The notes: generated by a model not told the origin, from the sequence alone. Shown: positions 9,208 through 21,378, counted from the stretch's first letter. The stretch is 64,000 nt of DNA from Paenibacillus sp. FSL K6-3182 (GCF_037976325.1 NZ_CP150265.1:5276001-5340000); one strand, 5' to 3'. Translations and numbers: made by a program.

Positions 9208-10062
9208 TCAGCCCCCTCCGACAAAATGTACAAGTTCGATGGAACTTCCGCCAAGTAATTCAGTTTCAGCCCACCTTGCACGTTGTACGATCATACCGTT
9301 AAGCTCAATAATGAGCTTTTTATGTTGTTGTCCAAGCTGGATGACCAGTTCTTCCACTGTTTTAGCGCTAGTCTGCTCCTCACGGCCATTTATCTTCACT
9401 GTCTTAAATGGATGAACATATTCAGAACGATGTGCATCAATTTTCTTTAAGAAAGCCTGACAAACACCAGCCGGATCATTATGGCCAACAATGGCTGAAA
9501 CTGCGCATATCCGTGTTGCCCCTGACGCTAGCACGGCATCAACATTATCAAGTGTGATGCCGCCAATAGCCACGAACGGTATGGAAATATGATGCGCTGC
9601 TTCCTTGACATAACTCGTAGTAACAGCCGTACGGCCCGGCTTTGTTTCGGTAGGGTACACTGGCCCAACGCCGATATAATCGGCTCCCTCCTGTTCAGCA
9701 GCCAGCGCTTGCTGCAGGTTATGCGTGGATATGCCAATTATACGGTCAACTCCAAGCCATTCTCTTGCTTTGGCAATTGGCATATCATCCTGACCTAAAT
9801 GAACACCGTCAGCATCCGTCTCAAGAACAAGATCAGGATAATCATTAATGATAAGAGGCACTTTATATTTTCGCGTTAGTATTCGAAGGGCTTTGGCCTC
9901 TTCAAGCACCTCATCCCTCGTCCCTGTTTTGTTGCGAAGCTGAACCATTTGAGCTCCGCCAATCAGCGCCTGCTCCATCACTTCAACGACTGATCTGCCA
10001 GGGTGATTAGATTTCGCTGTAATGGCGTAGAGCTTGAAGTTCCGCCAGCCTTGTCTACTCAT
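9208..10062 (-). CDS. Fused thiamine-phosphate synthase / sulfur carrier (ThiE-ThiS)
   Basis: The N-terminal 210 or so residues are ThiE, which couples hydroxymethylpyrimidine diphosphate to thiazole phosphate: [15 protein letters not shown], the Gln-Arg-containing [31 protein letters not shown] and [11 protein letters not shown] are visible. The last 65 or so residues are ThiS ([19 protein letters not shown], then ELNGMIV), ending HFVGGG so that a free glycine tail is available for adenylation and thiocarboxylation. No separate thiS is present. The start is uncertain: ATG at 10062 ([11 protein letters not shown]) has GAAAGG upstream; ATG at 10104, next to the thiF stop, lacks a clear binding site. 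ThiE and ThiS are normally separate proteins. Confidence 0.92.
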   Translation of the reverse strand: MSRQGWRNFKLYAITAKSNHPGRSVVEVMEQALIGGAQMVQLRNKTGTRDEVLEEAKALRILTRKYKVPLIINDYPDLVLETDADGVHLGQDDMPIAKAREWLGVDRIIGISTHNLQQALAAEQEGADYIGVGPVYPTETKPGRTAVTTSYVKEAAHHISIPFVAIGGITLDNVDAVLASGATRICAVSAIVGHNDPAGVCQAFLKKIDAHRSEYVHPFKTVKINGREEQTSAKTVEELVIQLGQQHKKLIIELNGMIVQRARWAETELLGGSSIELVHFVGGG

Positions 10063-10105
10063 TCTCAAACACAACCTTTCATCAAACAAATCATTTGTTT
10101 CCATT

Positions 10106-12941
<2,836 letters not shown>

Positions 12942-13095
12942 CTAATGGAATAATAGAATTCCTCCTGGAGGCATACGCAAGCATATGAGAAAGTTTAAAA
13001 CACCGCTGCTATACAAGTAGCTAGGCTGCTACAAGAGCTGCAATTGCTGGAGCGTGCATGGCGGCCACAAAGCTTTATCGATTCACTGGCGCCAA

Positions 13096-13126
13096 ACAAA
13101 AAAACCGCTCCAGCAAAGGAGCGGTC
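13096..13126 (-). terminator. Riboswitch-linked intrinsic terminator upstream of thiC
   Basis: ACCGCTCC and GGAGCGGT arms (13104-13111, 13118-13125) with a six-base loop; on the minus strand it is followed by TTTTTTTG. It lies between the TPP aptamer and thiC, so it is the probable expression platform. The roughly 170 bases from here to thiC hold no gene; part could serve as antiterminator or leader. Confidence 0.8.
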
Positions 13127-13249
13127 GAAGAGTGTCGTCATGCGAGTGTTATCTTGCAAGGGTTCCCCTTAAGCAGATAAAGTCTTGCCGCATAAGCTGA
13201 GGCTTCAGCAGATTCCGGCAGAGCTTTCACGCGCAAAGCATAAACGCAC

Positions 13250-13343
13250 AATCCCACTTTCCTACGCTGGCATAACCCAGATCAGGTTCAAAGGGACCAA
13301 AGCGATTCGCTTTATCTCAGCCATTACGGCGCCCCTAGTGGAT
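13250..13343 (-). ncRNA. TPP riboswitch (THI element)
   Basis: The minus strand carries the conserved aptamer words in order: AGGGGCGCC, then GGCTGAGAT (pyrimidine-sensing CUGAGA), then CCCTTTGAACCTGATCTGGG and TATGCCAGCGTAGG. The helix closing pair CACTA/AGTG is visible. It lies just downstream of a promoter and upstream of thiC. TPP binding is expected to favour the terminator at 13096-13126. Confidence 0.97.
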
Positions 13344-13354
13344 TTCCTTGTTTG

Positions 13355-13384
13355 ACTATACCGTTTAGTAAAGAAGGGTGTCAA
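13355..13384 (-). promoter_or_regulatory. Sigma-A promoter of the thiC operon
   Basis: Minus strand TTGACA (13379-13384), 18-bp spacer, TATAGT (13355-13360). The predicted start falls about 5-8 bases before the TPP aptamer. Confidence 0.85.
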
Positions 13385-13420
13385 CCCTCTATTTTCCAAA
13401 CCGCGGAAAAACACAGCCTG

Positions 13421-14578
13421 CTACAGTCCGCTTTCCTTCAGCAGCCTTACCCATCGATCAGCGGTGTGACGCCATGTAAATGTCTGCTCCACACGCTCGC
13501 GGCTGCGGCGCCCCAGCTTCTGCCTGAGCTGTTTATCGCGAAGCAGCAGATGCAGCTTTTCTCGCAGCTCTCGCTCGATATGAAGCTGATTGACCAAATA
13601 ACCCGTTTCGCCATTACGGATAATTTCTTTCATTCCGCCTGCACGTGTTGCGACTACCGGAACGCCGCAGGACATCGCCTCGACATTAACGAGCCCAAAT
13701 GCCTCCCTCTGTCCAGATGGAACGACCGCTACATCGGCAACGAGCATCCAGCTGGGCACTTCCGAATGCGGCACGTAGGGCACAAAACGAACATGACCCG
13801 GACATTTGCGTCCAAGCTGTTCAAGCTTGCGAGCATAAGCCGTTTTGCGATGCGAGCCATAAAATGGGCTCCCTACGATGATAACGACGAGCTCCGGATG
13901 GCTTTTGGCAAGCTGCGGCACGATATTGAGAAGATGATGAACGCCCTTAAGCGGAATAAGCCTCCCCATAAAAAGCACCACTTTTTTACCATTCAATCCT
14001 CTCTTTTGCCTTAAACTCTCCCGTTTAGCGGCTCCTTCGGAGGAATATTGTGAAGGGAACCTGCCCGTATCTACCCCAGGATAAATGACTCGCAGCTTCG
14101 AAGCGACCTCTGGCGCTTTCGACACTACAATTCGCCTTAGAAACTCGCTATTTACGATGATTCTATCTGCTGCCTGCAAGCACTTATGCAAGTTTGCAGA
14201 AGAAATATAGGAGGGTGAAATGAAGGTGGAGGAATGCAAATAAAGCCAGACTCGTTTGCCTGGATTCAATCGCTTCATCGTCAGCACAAATTGGGGACGA
14301 TTCTCGACGTCGATGACGTGAGGAGAAAAACGGTGAACCGCACGCCCTACCTCTTGAATATATCGCTGCTTATTGCCCGCTGCAAACCGTTCACATACAA
14401 CACCGTTAAATTGTCCTTGACGAGGCAATCGCTTGCTCAGTCTTCCAAATATACGAGGTTCCGCGTAAGGCTTAAGCAGCGGGGCAAATTTCTCTACCAC
14501 TCGCTCAACCGAGCTGCTCCCTGATGAAGGAATCGGGAAGGAGCCTGGTGTTACAATTGCAACTTTAATGGGTGCCAT
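13421..14578 (-). CDS. GT4-family glycosyltransferase
   Basis: A 385-residue retaining GT-B glycosyltransferase. The N-terminal domain begins VAIVTPGSFPIPSSGSSSVE, with a glycine/serine loop. The C-terminal domain has VVLFMGRLIPLKGVHHLL and the family 4 donor site EAFGLVNVEAMSCGVPVVAT with the two glutamates of the E-x7-E motif, then AGGMKEIIRNGETGYL. It resembles spore-coat glycosyltransferases of the CotSA type but the acceptor cannot be told. GGAGG lies 11 bases before the ATG. It is a single gene between thiC and the AI-2E transporter; no signal peptide, so cytoplasmic or membrane-peripheral. Confidence 0.85.
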   Translation of the reverse strand: MAPIKVAIVTPGSFPIPSSGSSSVERVVEKFAPLLKPYAEPRIFGRLSKRLPRQGQFNGVVCERFAAGNKQRYIQEVGRAVHRFSPHVIDVENRPQFVLTMKRLNPGKRVWLYLHSSTFISPSYISSANLHKCLQAADRIIVNSEFLRRIVVSKAPEVASKLRVIYPGVDTGRFPSQYSSEGAAKRESLRQKRGLNGKKVVLFMGRLIPLKGVHHLLNIVPQLAKSHPELVVIIVGSPFYGSHRKTAYARKLEQLGRKCPGHVRFVPYVPHSEVPSWMLVADVAVVPSGQREAFGLVNVEAMSCGVPVVATRAGGMKEIIRNGETGYLVNQLHIERELREKLHLLLRDKQLRQKLGRRSRERVEQTFTWRHTADRWVRLLKESGL

Positions 14579-14661
14579 CTATTCGTATGCCTCCTGCATG
14601 ATCTGCTTTTTTTGCAGTATCATACGTATCTAGCAACGGCTTTGGCACGGCTTTTCCAAGG

Positions 14662-15693
14662 CTATAGCTTGAATTTCATTTGGAACAGTCCAGCTCTTCG
14701 AGCTGCCATATAGATGATCACGACAAGCGGTCCGATGAATACACCGATAACACCGACGAGCTTGAAGCCGACATATAAACTTACAAGCGCTGACAATGAG
14801 CCGATCCCTACAGAATCTCCGAGAATTTTAGGCTCTACGATGCGGCGGAATACGGTAATAACTAGAAATAGAATAATTAGCCCTACCCCTACAAAAACAT
14901 TGCCCGTCAGCAGCAAATAACTTCCCCATGGCACAAGTACAGAACCTGTTCCAAGAATCGGCATAATATCAACAATGATAATAAGCAGCGCGATAGCAAG
15001 CGGATATTTGACATTAAGTATGAGCAAACCGATCAACGAAATGATGTAGGTGAGTGCACTCAAAATAAACTGCGAACGCAAGAAACCAAAAATCGACTTT
15101 TTGAGATTGTTCAGCACATCATTGACCTGTGGCTGCGATTTTTCTTCAAATAATGAAAGCACCGTTGCCTTCATCGTATTTAGACTAAAGCTCATCATGT
15201 ATACCGCTACCAAGAAAACGATAAAGAAGATGAACATGCCCGGGATGCTTGAAGCGAAAGCGATAACGGTGTTCGATAACGTACCTACCATTTTCGTTAA
15301 TGTACTCGTTAGCTCCATTAGCCATTTCTCTAACGTTTCAATGGCGTCAGGAGGGAAGTTTTGATATAACGATTGTGCCTGAAACATGAGATCGTCTACC
15401 ATCCCATTGGCATTTTCGAAGTATTGGGGCACTTTTTTGAAAAAGGCTATCAATTCGGCTACCACTTTCACGCCAAGCAGCGCGATTAGTCCGATCAGAA
15501 TAACCGTAAAGAGGCTGCTTGATATTGTAGCTGCCACCAGCCGATTCATTCGGAATTTTTTCATAAACAGCTGATTAAGCGGCTCAAGAAAAATAGCTAC
15601 AACAAGCGCAAGCAAGAAAGGAGCACCTACCGTAAAAAACAGATAGAGCAGCAATAACCCTAAAGCGATAAATACGATTGTCTTAATAGACAC
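14662..15693 (-). CDS. AI-2E family transporter (UPF0118)
   Basis: A 343-residue polytopic membrane protein of the AI-2 exporter/YdiK/YtvI family. Two hydrophobic hairpins fill residues 1-80; a more polar region with VPQYFENANGMVDDLMFQ follows; residues 150-330 contain about five membrane segments, with MPILGTGSVLVPWGSYLLL and GVIGVFIGPLVVIIY as the family signature. The start is GTG at 15693 with GAGGAGGAG upstream. Members export or move varied substrates (autoinducer-2, Na+/H+), so the substrate is open. Confidence 0.85.
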   Translation of the reverse strand: MSIKTIVFIALGLLLLYLFFTVGAPFLLALVVAIFLEPLNQLFMKKFRMNRLVAATISSSLFTVILIGLIALLGVKVVAELIAFFKKVPQYFENANGMVDDLMFQAQSLYQNFPPDAIETLEKWLMELTSTLTKMVGTLSNTVIAFASSIPGMFIFFIVFLVAVYMMSFSLNTMKATVLSLFEEKSQPQVNDVLNNLKKSIFGFLRSQFILSALTYIISLIGLLILNVKYPLAIALLIIIVDIMPILGTGSVLVPWGSYLLLTGNVFVGVGLIILFLVITVFRRIVEPKILGDSVGIGSLSALVSLYVGFKLVGVIGVFIGPLVVIIYMAARRAGLFQMKFKL

Positions 15694-15757
15694 AGCTTCT
15701 CCTCCTCTCTATTCTTTTATATGCACTTTACGCTACTCTTAAACCAGCTCTTTCATA

Positions 15758-16897
15758 CTAATCCAGCACTGCGCTGCGCTCATGGAAATTAACATCTTTA
15801 TAGTACATATCCTTAACAAGGAGGTTAGGTCCGCAGCATGAAGCGACCGGGCAGTGACAATTCACACTTTGCGCAAGGGAATGGTCCAGCCATTTATCAA
15901 ATAAATCCTCCAATTTGGACGAACCGATGTTGCCAAAAGCGGGCACATCAGAAAAGTCGGTTACAAATACATCGCCTGTAAACAAATTTACGTTCAGCCG
16001 ATTGCGGCCGTCAGGATCGTTGCGTACCGTTACATTTGGCTCATTCGCTAATCTTCGCAGCAGTTCACGTTCTGATTTGCTGTCACTGCATGGATAAAAG
16101 GGAAGTGTGCCGAACAGCATCCAAATGGATTGATCTCGCGCTTTCAGCAAGCGTTCAATAGCTTCCAGCATTTGCTCGCGTGAGAGAACCGGTAAATCCT
16201 TCGCAAAGGAGCTAGGATACATCGGATGCACCTCATGCCTCTGACATCCCATATCCACAATCAGCTGATGAATCTCATCAATTTTGTTATACGTTTTGTA
16301 ATTGATCATAGACTCCGCAGAAACGAGTACACCTGTCTCGCTAAGGCGACGCGTGTTTTCGATCATTCGTTCATAAAGCTTGGTCGCGGCTTCGAGCGAT
16401 ACATGATGATTGGCTTTCGCAAAACCAATTTGATGAAAATCTTCCGGAGACGTGTAGTTAAACGAAATGTGCATGACATCTAGATAAGGAGCTAGCTGCT
16501 CATAACGGCTGTAAGGCAGCGTCACGTTCGAATTGATTTGGGAGCGAATGCCGCGGCTGCGGGCGTATTGAAGCAACGGCACCATGTAATCACGAACCGT
16601 TCGGTCGGAGAAGGATGGCTCCCCGCCTGTAATGCTTATCGTTTCGAGATGCTCCACTTCATCCAGTCGGTCCAGCATCTGCTTAAGCGGCAGCTTGGCG
16701 GGTTCTGTCATTACAAGTGTATCTCCAACAGCACAATGCTCGCATCGCATATTGCATAAGTTGGAAACGGTCATTTCGACGCTTGTTAAGCGATGTCTTC
16801 CATATTGCTGCAACGAACGAATGGGATCCCACGGATCATTCGTTGGCGAAAGTGTGGATAACGGTGTTCTTGATTGTTGAAATTGTATTGTGTTCAT
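15758..16897 (-). CDS. yfkAB: YfkAB-type radical SAM protein with CxCxxxxC motif
   Basis: A 379-residue radical SAM protein. The SAM cluster cysteines are in LCNMRCEHC (residues 48, 52, 55), followed by ETISITGGEPSFSD. A second cysteine motif, CHCPVASC, near the C-terminus matches the CxCxxxxC that defines YfkAB and may hold an auxiliary cluster or zinc; FTGDVFVTDFSDVPAFGNIG resembles a SPASM-like tail. In B. subtilis this gene is annotated as two frames (yfkA, yfkB); here it is continuous. The reaction is unknown. Confidence 0.9.
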   Translation of the reverse strand: MNTIQFQQSRTPLSTLSPTNDPWDPIRSLQQYGRHRLTSVEMTVSNLCNMRCEHCAVGDTLVMTEPAKLPLKQMLDRLDEVEHLETISITGGEPSFSDRTVRDYMVPLLQYARSRGIRSQINSNVTLPYSRYEQLAPYLDVMHISFNYTSPEDFHQIGFAKANHHVSLEAATKLYERMIENTRRLSETGVLVSAESMINYKTYNKIDEIHQLIVDMGCQRHEVHPMYPSSFAKDLPVLSREQMLEAIERLLKARDQSIWMLFGTLPFYPCSDSKSERELLRRLANEPNVTVRNDPDGRNRLNVNLFTGDVFVTDFSDVPAFGNIGSSKLEDLFDKWLDHSLAQSVNCHCPVASCCGPNLLVKDMYYKDVNFHERSAVLD

Positions 16898-16995
16898 TTT
16901 TCTTCAGCACCTGACTTATTTTCTGGAATGAATCATTCTTTAGTTATTGTAATGCGCGACTGCAAAGGAAGCAAATAAAACGGCAAAAAAAGAAG

Positions 16996-17021
16996 CAAAA
17001 AGGAGCCCTAAGCGGCTCCCA
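16996..17021 (-). terminator. Terminator after the HD-GYP gene at 17034
   Basis: GGAGCC/GGCTCC arms (17002-17007, 17014-17019) with a six-base loop; minus-strand hairpin is followed by TTTTTGCTTC. Confidence 0.8.
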
Positions 17022-17033
17022 ATCTGTCTTTCG

Positions 17034-18152
17034 TTAAATGCCTGAGGCAAACTGCACTTCGCTCGCGTCATCGTTCACGCTGACGATCATCATCGTGAGC
17101 TGCTTCGACAAATCGATCTCGTAAGGCGATTTCAGTTCCTCGCCCGCTTCATTATATAGAATACGAATAATAGGTCGATGCGGGTAAGAATGATTAAGAT
17201 CTGCTACGATACCCGACTCTCCTGTTTGCAGCTTAACTGTTATTCCAATCGGGTAAATAGCAACCTTATCGCGGAACAGCTGCAGCATTCGCTGCTCGTA
17301 TAACGTTCCCGTACCGGCATAAAGCCGCTCAATCGCGTGATGTGGAAGCATTGGAGCACTGTAGACGCGATTTGTTGTCATGGCGTCATACGAATCGACC
17401 AACCCGATCCACTTTGCATAATCATGAATTTCATTGCCTTTGATTCCGCGCGGATAACCGCTTCCGTCAATTCGCTCATGATGCTGGAATGCACAGTGGG
17501 CAACAAGCAGCGGCAGGTTAGGCTCATCCTTAAGCAGCTCGTAACCGATTCTCGCATGCTGCTTCATCGCTTCGAACTCTTCTTTGGAGAGGGAGCCTGG
17601 TTTTCTTAACACATCGATCGCAATCTGCGTCTTGCCGATATCGTGAAGAAGAGCGCCCATGCCAAGCGTCGTAAGCTCATCCTTGGAATAGCCGTTCGAC
17701 ATACCGAGCAGGGTCGTATAAACGCAGACGTTTAAAGAATGCTGGAACAAATAATGATCAACAGAGCTCATGTCCATTAACATGATCATGGCATCCTGAT
17801 GACCGGAGAGGTCATCGATAATCATATTCATCATATTTTTAAATGGCTGTGCAATATAGGGGTAGGTTACGCCTTTTTTGCGTTTAGGACGATCCATCAT
17901 TTCGCGGAAATTCGTTCGAATTTCCTTCAGCGCGATTTGCATCGTTTCCTCTCTAATTAAAGAAGGCAGCACAATATCATCCGTCTTCGGATCTGTTATA
18001 TAAACATATTGAATTCCGCATTGATCCAAGCGGGATATAAGTCTCTCTGTCAGTTCCATATTTTCGCCAAGAAGAACGATACCCTCTTGAGAAAATATTT
18101 TTTTGGCCAGCTTCATACCCGGCCTGCATTTCGCTATTGGCAACAACCGCAT
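17034..18152 (-). CDS. HD-GYP domain protein (c-di-GMP phosphodiesterase candidate)
   Basis: A 372-residue soluble protein. Residues 1-110 are a poorly conserved N-terminal domain starting with MRLLPIAKCRPGMKLAKKIF, a common lead into HD-GYP proteins. The HD core follows: QHSLNVCVYTTLLG, GALLHDIGK with the HD pair near residue 170, HARIGYELL, and the GYP motif HHERIDGSGYPRG. All metal-binding residues seem present, so hydrolysis of c-di-GMP to GMP is likely. GGAAGGA precedes the ATG. A paralogue of similar design lies at 23341. Confidence 0.9.
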   Translation of the reverse strand: MRLLPIAKCRPGMKLAKKIFSQEGIVLLGENMELTERLISRLDQCGIQYVYITDPKTDDIVLPSLIREETMQIALKEIRTNFREMMDRPKRKKGVTYPYIAQPFKNMMNMIIDDLSGHQDAMIMLMDMSSVDHYLFQHSLNVCVYTTLLGMSNGYSKDELTTLGMGALLHDIGKTQIAIDVLRKPGSLSKEEFEAMKQHARIGYELLKDEPNLPLLVAHCAFQHHERIDGSGYPRGIKGNEIHDYAKWIGLVDSYDAMTTNRVYSAPMLPHHAIERLYAGTGTLYEQRMLQLFRDKVAIYPIGITVKLQTGESGIVADLNHSYPHRPIIRILYNEAGEELKSPYEIDLSKQLTMMIVSVNDDASEVQFASGI

Positions 18153-18299
18153 TTTCTCGATCCTTCCCCATTAAAAGTCGGCTAACTATTACATCGGAAA
18201 AAATCGTTCGTAATGTTAATGTACGGGATATACGGGAAAATCGCAACCATTTTATACTATTTTTTCGACATGAATTGTCGATATTTTTCATCTTCTTTG

Positions 18300-19748
18300 T
18301 CAAATCGAGGTATTTTCCCATCTTAGCTGACAACATTCCGCCAATTCAGACGAATTTTGCAGCTGCGCTTCAATTACGTCTCGAATGAATTCGGGCAAGT
18401 AATAGTTCACTTGCACCGCGTTGGCGAGCGACTCGTAACCCGCCTTGAAACTGAACATATCGATCGTTCCCAGCTTATACAGTCGTTCATCATCCAGCGT
18501 TTCTCCATTAACTATTACCTGTATGAGTCTATCCATCGGCATTCTGTTCGAATCGTAGGTAACGGACAAGCCATCTATGGCAAGCGTTCCAAGCACTTCA
18601 CCGCGAAAGCCGTATCCCTTGATCGGCTTATGGATAAATTCGGGCAGCAGCGCTTGCTCCAGCGCTGTCCTTATATCCGTGCCTGCGATGAGCATGAGGC
18701 ACGGATTAATCGGCGACGGACAGAGGGCGTGCAATTCGCCCGCTGTCACGTCCCCTTGCGCGAGGCCGCCGAGCAGCTGTCCAGCGTTGACGATGCCGAT
18801 CTCGGCATCGGTCCAGCGGCGCAAGCCAGCGGCCAGCAGGTTGCCGAGCGGTGATTCCCGCTCGGCTCTGGCGGGCAGCGGCGCAGAAAGCCGGGCGATA
18901 ACCCGGCTTAGGCGCTGCTGTCCCGCCTTTAGGTAGCTGCCGATGATGGCGGCTGCTTCGGGATGCTCTTCCATTGCGGCCGTAGGAACGCAGGTTGCGC
19001 GGAACATTGGGCGCGAGGAAACGTCATCCATTCCGATTTCTACTCGCCCGATATACTCGCCGAATTTCCCGGCTGCACAAATCGTCGTATTACCGATAAC
19101 AATTGGCTCTTCTAATAAATGATGGGTATGTGCTCCCAAAATAAGATCGATGCCCTCAAGCTTCTCCGCCATTTGCTTATCGAAGGTAATCCCAATATGG
19201 GACATCACTACCAGCACATCTACCTTATCTCTCAGCTTTGCCGCCTGTTCTTGCACCGCCGCGAATGGATCAGATACTTGCCAGCCTAGCAAGAAATAAA
19301 AGTCAGAAAAGGCCGCTGTGACGCCTATGATACCGATTCGAAGTTCATTTTTATCAATGATAGTGCTTGGCAGCAGCCAATCAGGCTGCTCACCTGTAGC
19401 GGCCTCGTGCATATTGGCACAAACGACAGCAAACTGAGCGCGATCGGTATACGCCTCCGAAATTGTCTGAGAAGAATAAGTAAGTCCTTCATTATTGCCA
19501 AGTGTTATTACTTCATAACCAGCTTGATTTAAAAGCTCTACATTAACAATCCCATCGCTGCCTTCAGTCTCCACTCGCATGCGATCCATATGGTCTCCGC
19601 AGTCTACCGCAAGCACTCGCTCATTGCCCCAGCTTCGTCTTTCCTCTGTGATAAATGAAGCGATCTTGGCGGCATGCTCCAGACGACTATGTATATCATT
19701 GCTATGAAGAAGCACTACCCTTGTACGAAAACTGTCCGTCAAATTCAT
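18300..19748 (-). CDS. 5'-nucleotidase/2',3'-cyclic phosphodiesterase-family metallophosphoesterase (YunD-like)
   Basis: A 482-residue two-domain enzyme. Metal site motifs are HSNDIHSR near residue 15, DCGDHMD, GNNEG (Asn replaces the usual His of GNHE), VMSHIG and GAHTHH. The C-terminal 5'-nucleotidase domain includes ESPLGNLLAAGLRRWTDAEIGIVNAGQL. No secretion signal is seen, which fits the cytoplasmic YunD type rather than YfkN. The ATG at 19748 is chosen for AAGGAGG six bases upstream; a longer reading from 19781 lacks this. Substrate unknown (nucleotides, NAD or CoA-like diphosphates possible). Confidence 0.87.
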   Translation of the reverse strand: MNLTDSFRTRVVLLHSNDIHSRLEHAAKIASFITEERRSWGNERVLAVDCGDHMDRMRVETEGSDGIVNVELLNQAGYEVITLGNNEGLTYSSQTISEAYTDRAQFAVVCANMHEAATGEQPDWLLPSTIIDKNELRIGIIGVTAAFSDFYFLLGWQVSDPFAAVQEQAAKLRDKVDVLVVMSHIGITFDKQMAEKLEGIDLILGAHTHHLLEEPIVIGNTTICAAGKFGEYIGRVEIGMDDVSSRPMFRATCVPTAAMEEHPEAAAIIGSYLKAGQQRLSRVIARLSAPLPARAERESPLGNLLAAGLRRWTDAEIGIVNAGQLLGGLAQGDVTAGELHALCPSPINPCLMLIAGTDIRTALEQALLPEFIHKPIKGYGFRGEVLGTLAIDGLSVTYDSNRMPMDRLIQVIVNGETLDDERLYKLGTIDMFSFKAGYESLANAVQVNYYLPEFIRDVIEAQLQNSSELAECCQLRWENTSI

Positions 19749-19790
19749 GCACGCCTCCTTAATGCCTGTACTCATCGACACAAAACCAGT

Positions 19791-20264
19791 CTACTTGTTA
19801 TTACGCAAATCATTCATCGAAAATGTATGCTTAAAACCATATGCTGCTTCAACCTGCGTATTTGGCTCATCGTGTCCAATTTTGAGTTTAACGATGCTTT
19901 TCACATTTAAGCATTTGCTGCTGCCGTTGGGCACATAAAGGCGGATAGGGCCTGCCTTCTGCAAAGGCAAGCCATTAATCCGGTAAAGCACAGCCGCCTG
20001 CTCAAGCTGCTCCCATGGAATAGTAGCCTCGAAAGAATCCGCCGCTTCTACAATTAAATAAGATGGCGTCTTGGACGCTGCAGCATTCTCAGAATTATTG
20101 TCCCTCATCCATGCAGCGTACCATTGATATAAGTCAAATGCTTCACCTTCAGCATCAGGCACTCTGCCTGCAATAAGGAAGCTTGCGCCCGAAAGTTTTG
20201 CCATCTCCTCTGGGGTCGTAACGGACATTCCTATCTCAAAATGTTCAATCTTGATCTCATGCAT
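19791..20264 (-). CDS. Truncated sulfite-oxidase-like molybdopterin-domain protein
   Basis: A 157-residue protein whose C-terminal half (LEQAAVLYRINGLPLQKAGPI RLYVPNG, split for length) resembles the end of the oxidoreductase molybdopterin-binding (YedY/sulfite oxidase) fold, where GGPxRLxVP precedes the cofactor pocket. The usual molybdenum-ligand cysteine region is absent, so it is a shortened, possibly non-catalytic member. It begins 10 bases after the moaA stop; GGAGG from moaA's last glycine codons lies about 14 bases upstream of the chosen ATG (MHEIKIEHFE). The context suggests a role in molybdenum cofactor use or handling. Confidence 0.65.
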   Translation of the reverse strand: MHEIKIEHFEIGMSVTTPEEMAKLSGASFLIAGRVPDAEGEAFDLYQWYAAWMRDNNSENAAASKTPSYLIVEAADSFEATIPWEQLEQAAVLYRINGLPLQKAGPIRLYVPNGSSKCLNVKSIVKLKIGHDEPNTQVEAAYGFKHTFSMNDLRNNK

Positions 20265-20274
20265 CAGCTGCTCA

Positions 20275-21276
20275 TCAGCCTCCAATCTGCGACATCCGCC
20301 GTTCGGTAGGAATATGCGTTTGTGCGCTGTCAGCCAGCTTAGCCGCCATTTCATGATTTTCCGGCTTAATGTCCATCGATTTCAGCAGCAATTGCTGCAT
20401 TTCCTCTGGATGCCCGAATGCTTCTCTTACATTCAGCTCATCTACCCAATATAAGCAAGGCTTAATGGACCCATCCGCTGTTAAGCGCAGCCGATTGCAA
20501 TTGCTGCAGAAGTGATCGCTGATAGGATGAATAAGCCCGAAGGAGCCGCGGCCGCCCTTCATTTGCCAATCCTCTGAAGGACCGTTTCCATGCACGTTTG
20601 GTCCGCGGCTAATCGTATAGCCCTCTTGCTCTGCTACTTCCAGTACACGCGAAAGCGGCAAATAATGCTTTTTCCAATTTTCATCCGCATGGCCGATTGG
20701 CATATATTCAATAAATCTAACATGCATCGGCTGCTCGTAGGCGAGTTTTAAAAATGCGGCAATTTCATCCTCATTTACTTCTTTAAGAAGCACGCAATTC
20801 AGCTTAATAGGGTCGAAGCCTACTGCTGCTGCCGCTTCGATTCCTTCCATCACACGTTTTAATTCCCCGCTTCTTGCAATAAAGCGAAATCTTGTGGAGT
20901 CCAGCGTATCTAAACTAATATTGACACGATTCAAGCCTGCTGCTCGAAGCGCTTCCGCTTGTTTGGCTAGAAAAACACCATTCGTCGTTAATGCTATATC
21001 TTTAATGCCAGCTATGGCAGATAATCTTTTAATTAAACCATCGAGACCCGGCCTTATAAGCGGCTCGCCTCCGGTAATGCGCAGCTTCGTAATGCCAAGC
21101 GCCGCACCCGCTTCAACTACCTCGACAATTTGATCATAGGAAAGTAAATTTTCTGATTCTGTGAATTCCATTCCTTCCTCTGGCATGCAATACAAGCATC
21201 GCAAATTACAACGATCCGTTACTGAAATACGTAAGTAATCGTGTACCCGTCCAAAACGATCCGTCAATGTCGGCAT
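20275..21276 (-). CDS. moaA: GTP 3',8-cyclase MoaA
   Basis: A 333-residue radical SAM enzyme, the first step of molybdopterin synthesis. It has the N-terminal cluster CNLRCLYC within ISVTDRCNLRCLYCMPEEG (Cys 23, 27, 30), TKLRITGGEPLIRPGL, the second cluster CSNCNRLRLTADGSIKPC near residue 260, and the C-terminal Gly-Gly tail (QIGG) required for activity. ATG at 21276 has GGGAG upstream; the longer frame from 21315 is less likely. It is divergent from the MoaD-MoaE gene. Confidence 0.97.
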   Translation of the reverse strand: MPTLTDRFGRVHDYLRISVTDRCNLRCLYCMPEEGMEFTESENLLSYDQIVEVVEAGAALGITKLRITGGEPLIRPGLDGLIKRLSAIAGIKDIALTTNGVFLAKQAEALRAAGLNRVNISLDTLDSTRFRFIARSGELKRVMEGIEAAAAVGFDPIKLNCVLLKEVNEDEIAAFLKLAYEQPMHVRFIEYMPIGHADENWKKHYLPLSRVLEVAEQEGYTISRGPNVHGNGPSEDWQMKGGRGSFGLIHPISDHFCSNCNRLRLTADGSIKPCLYWVDELNVREAFGHPEEMQQLLLKSMDIKPENHEMAAKLADSAQTHIPTERRMSQIGG

Positions 21277-21378
21277 GACCTTCACTCCCTTTCTGTACGA
21301 GTATAAGCATAACATTTTTTCTTGAATTATGATATTCTATAAACAGCTTCAAGCCTATACGATGAGAGGTTTTATACC

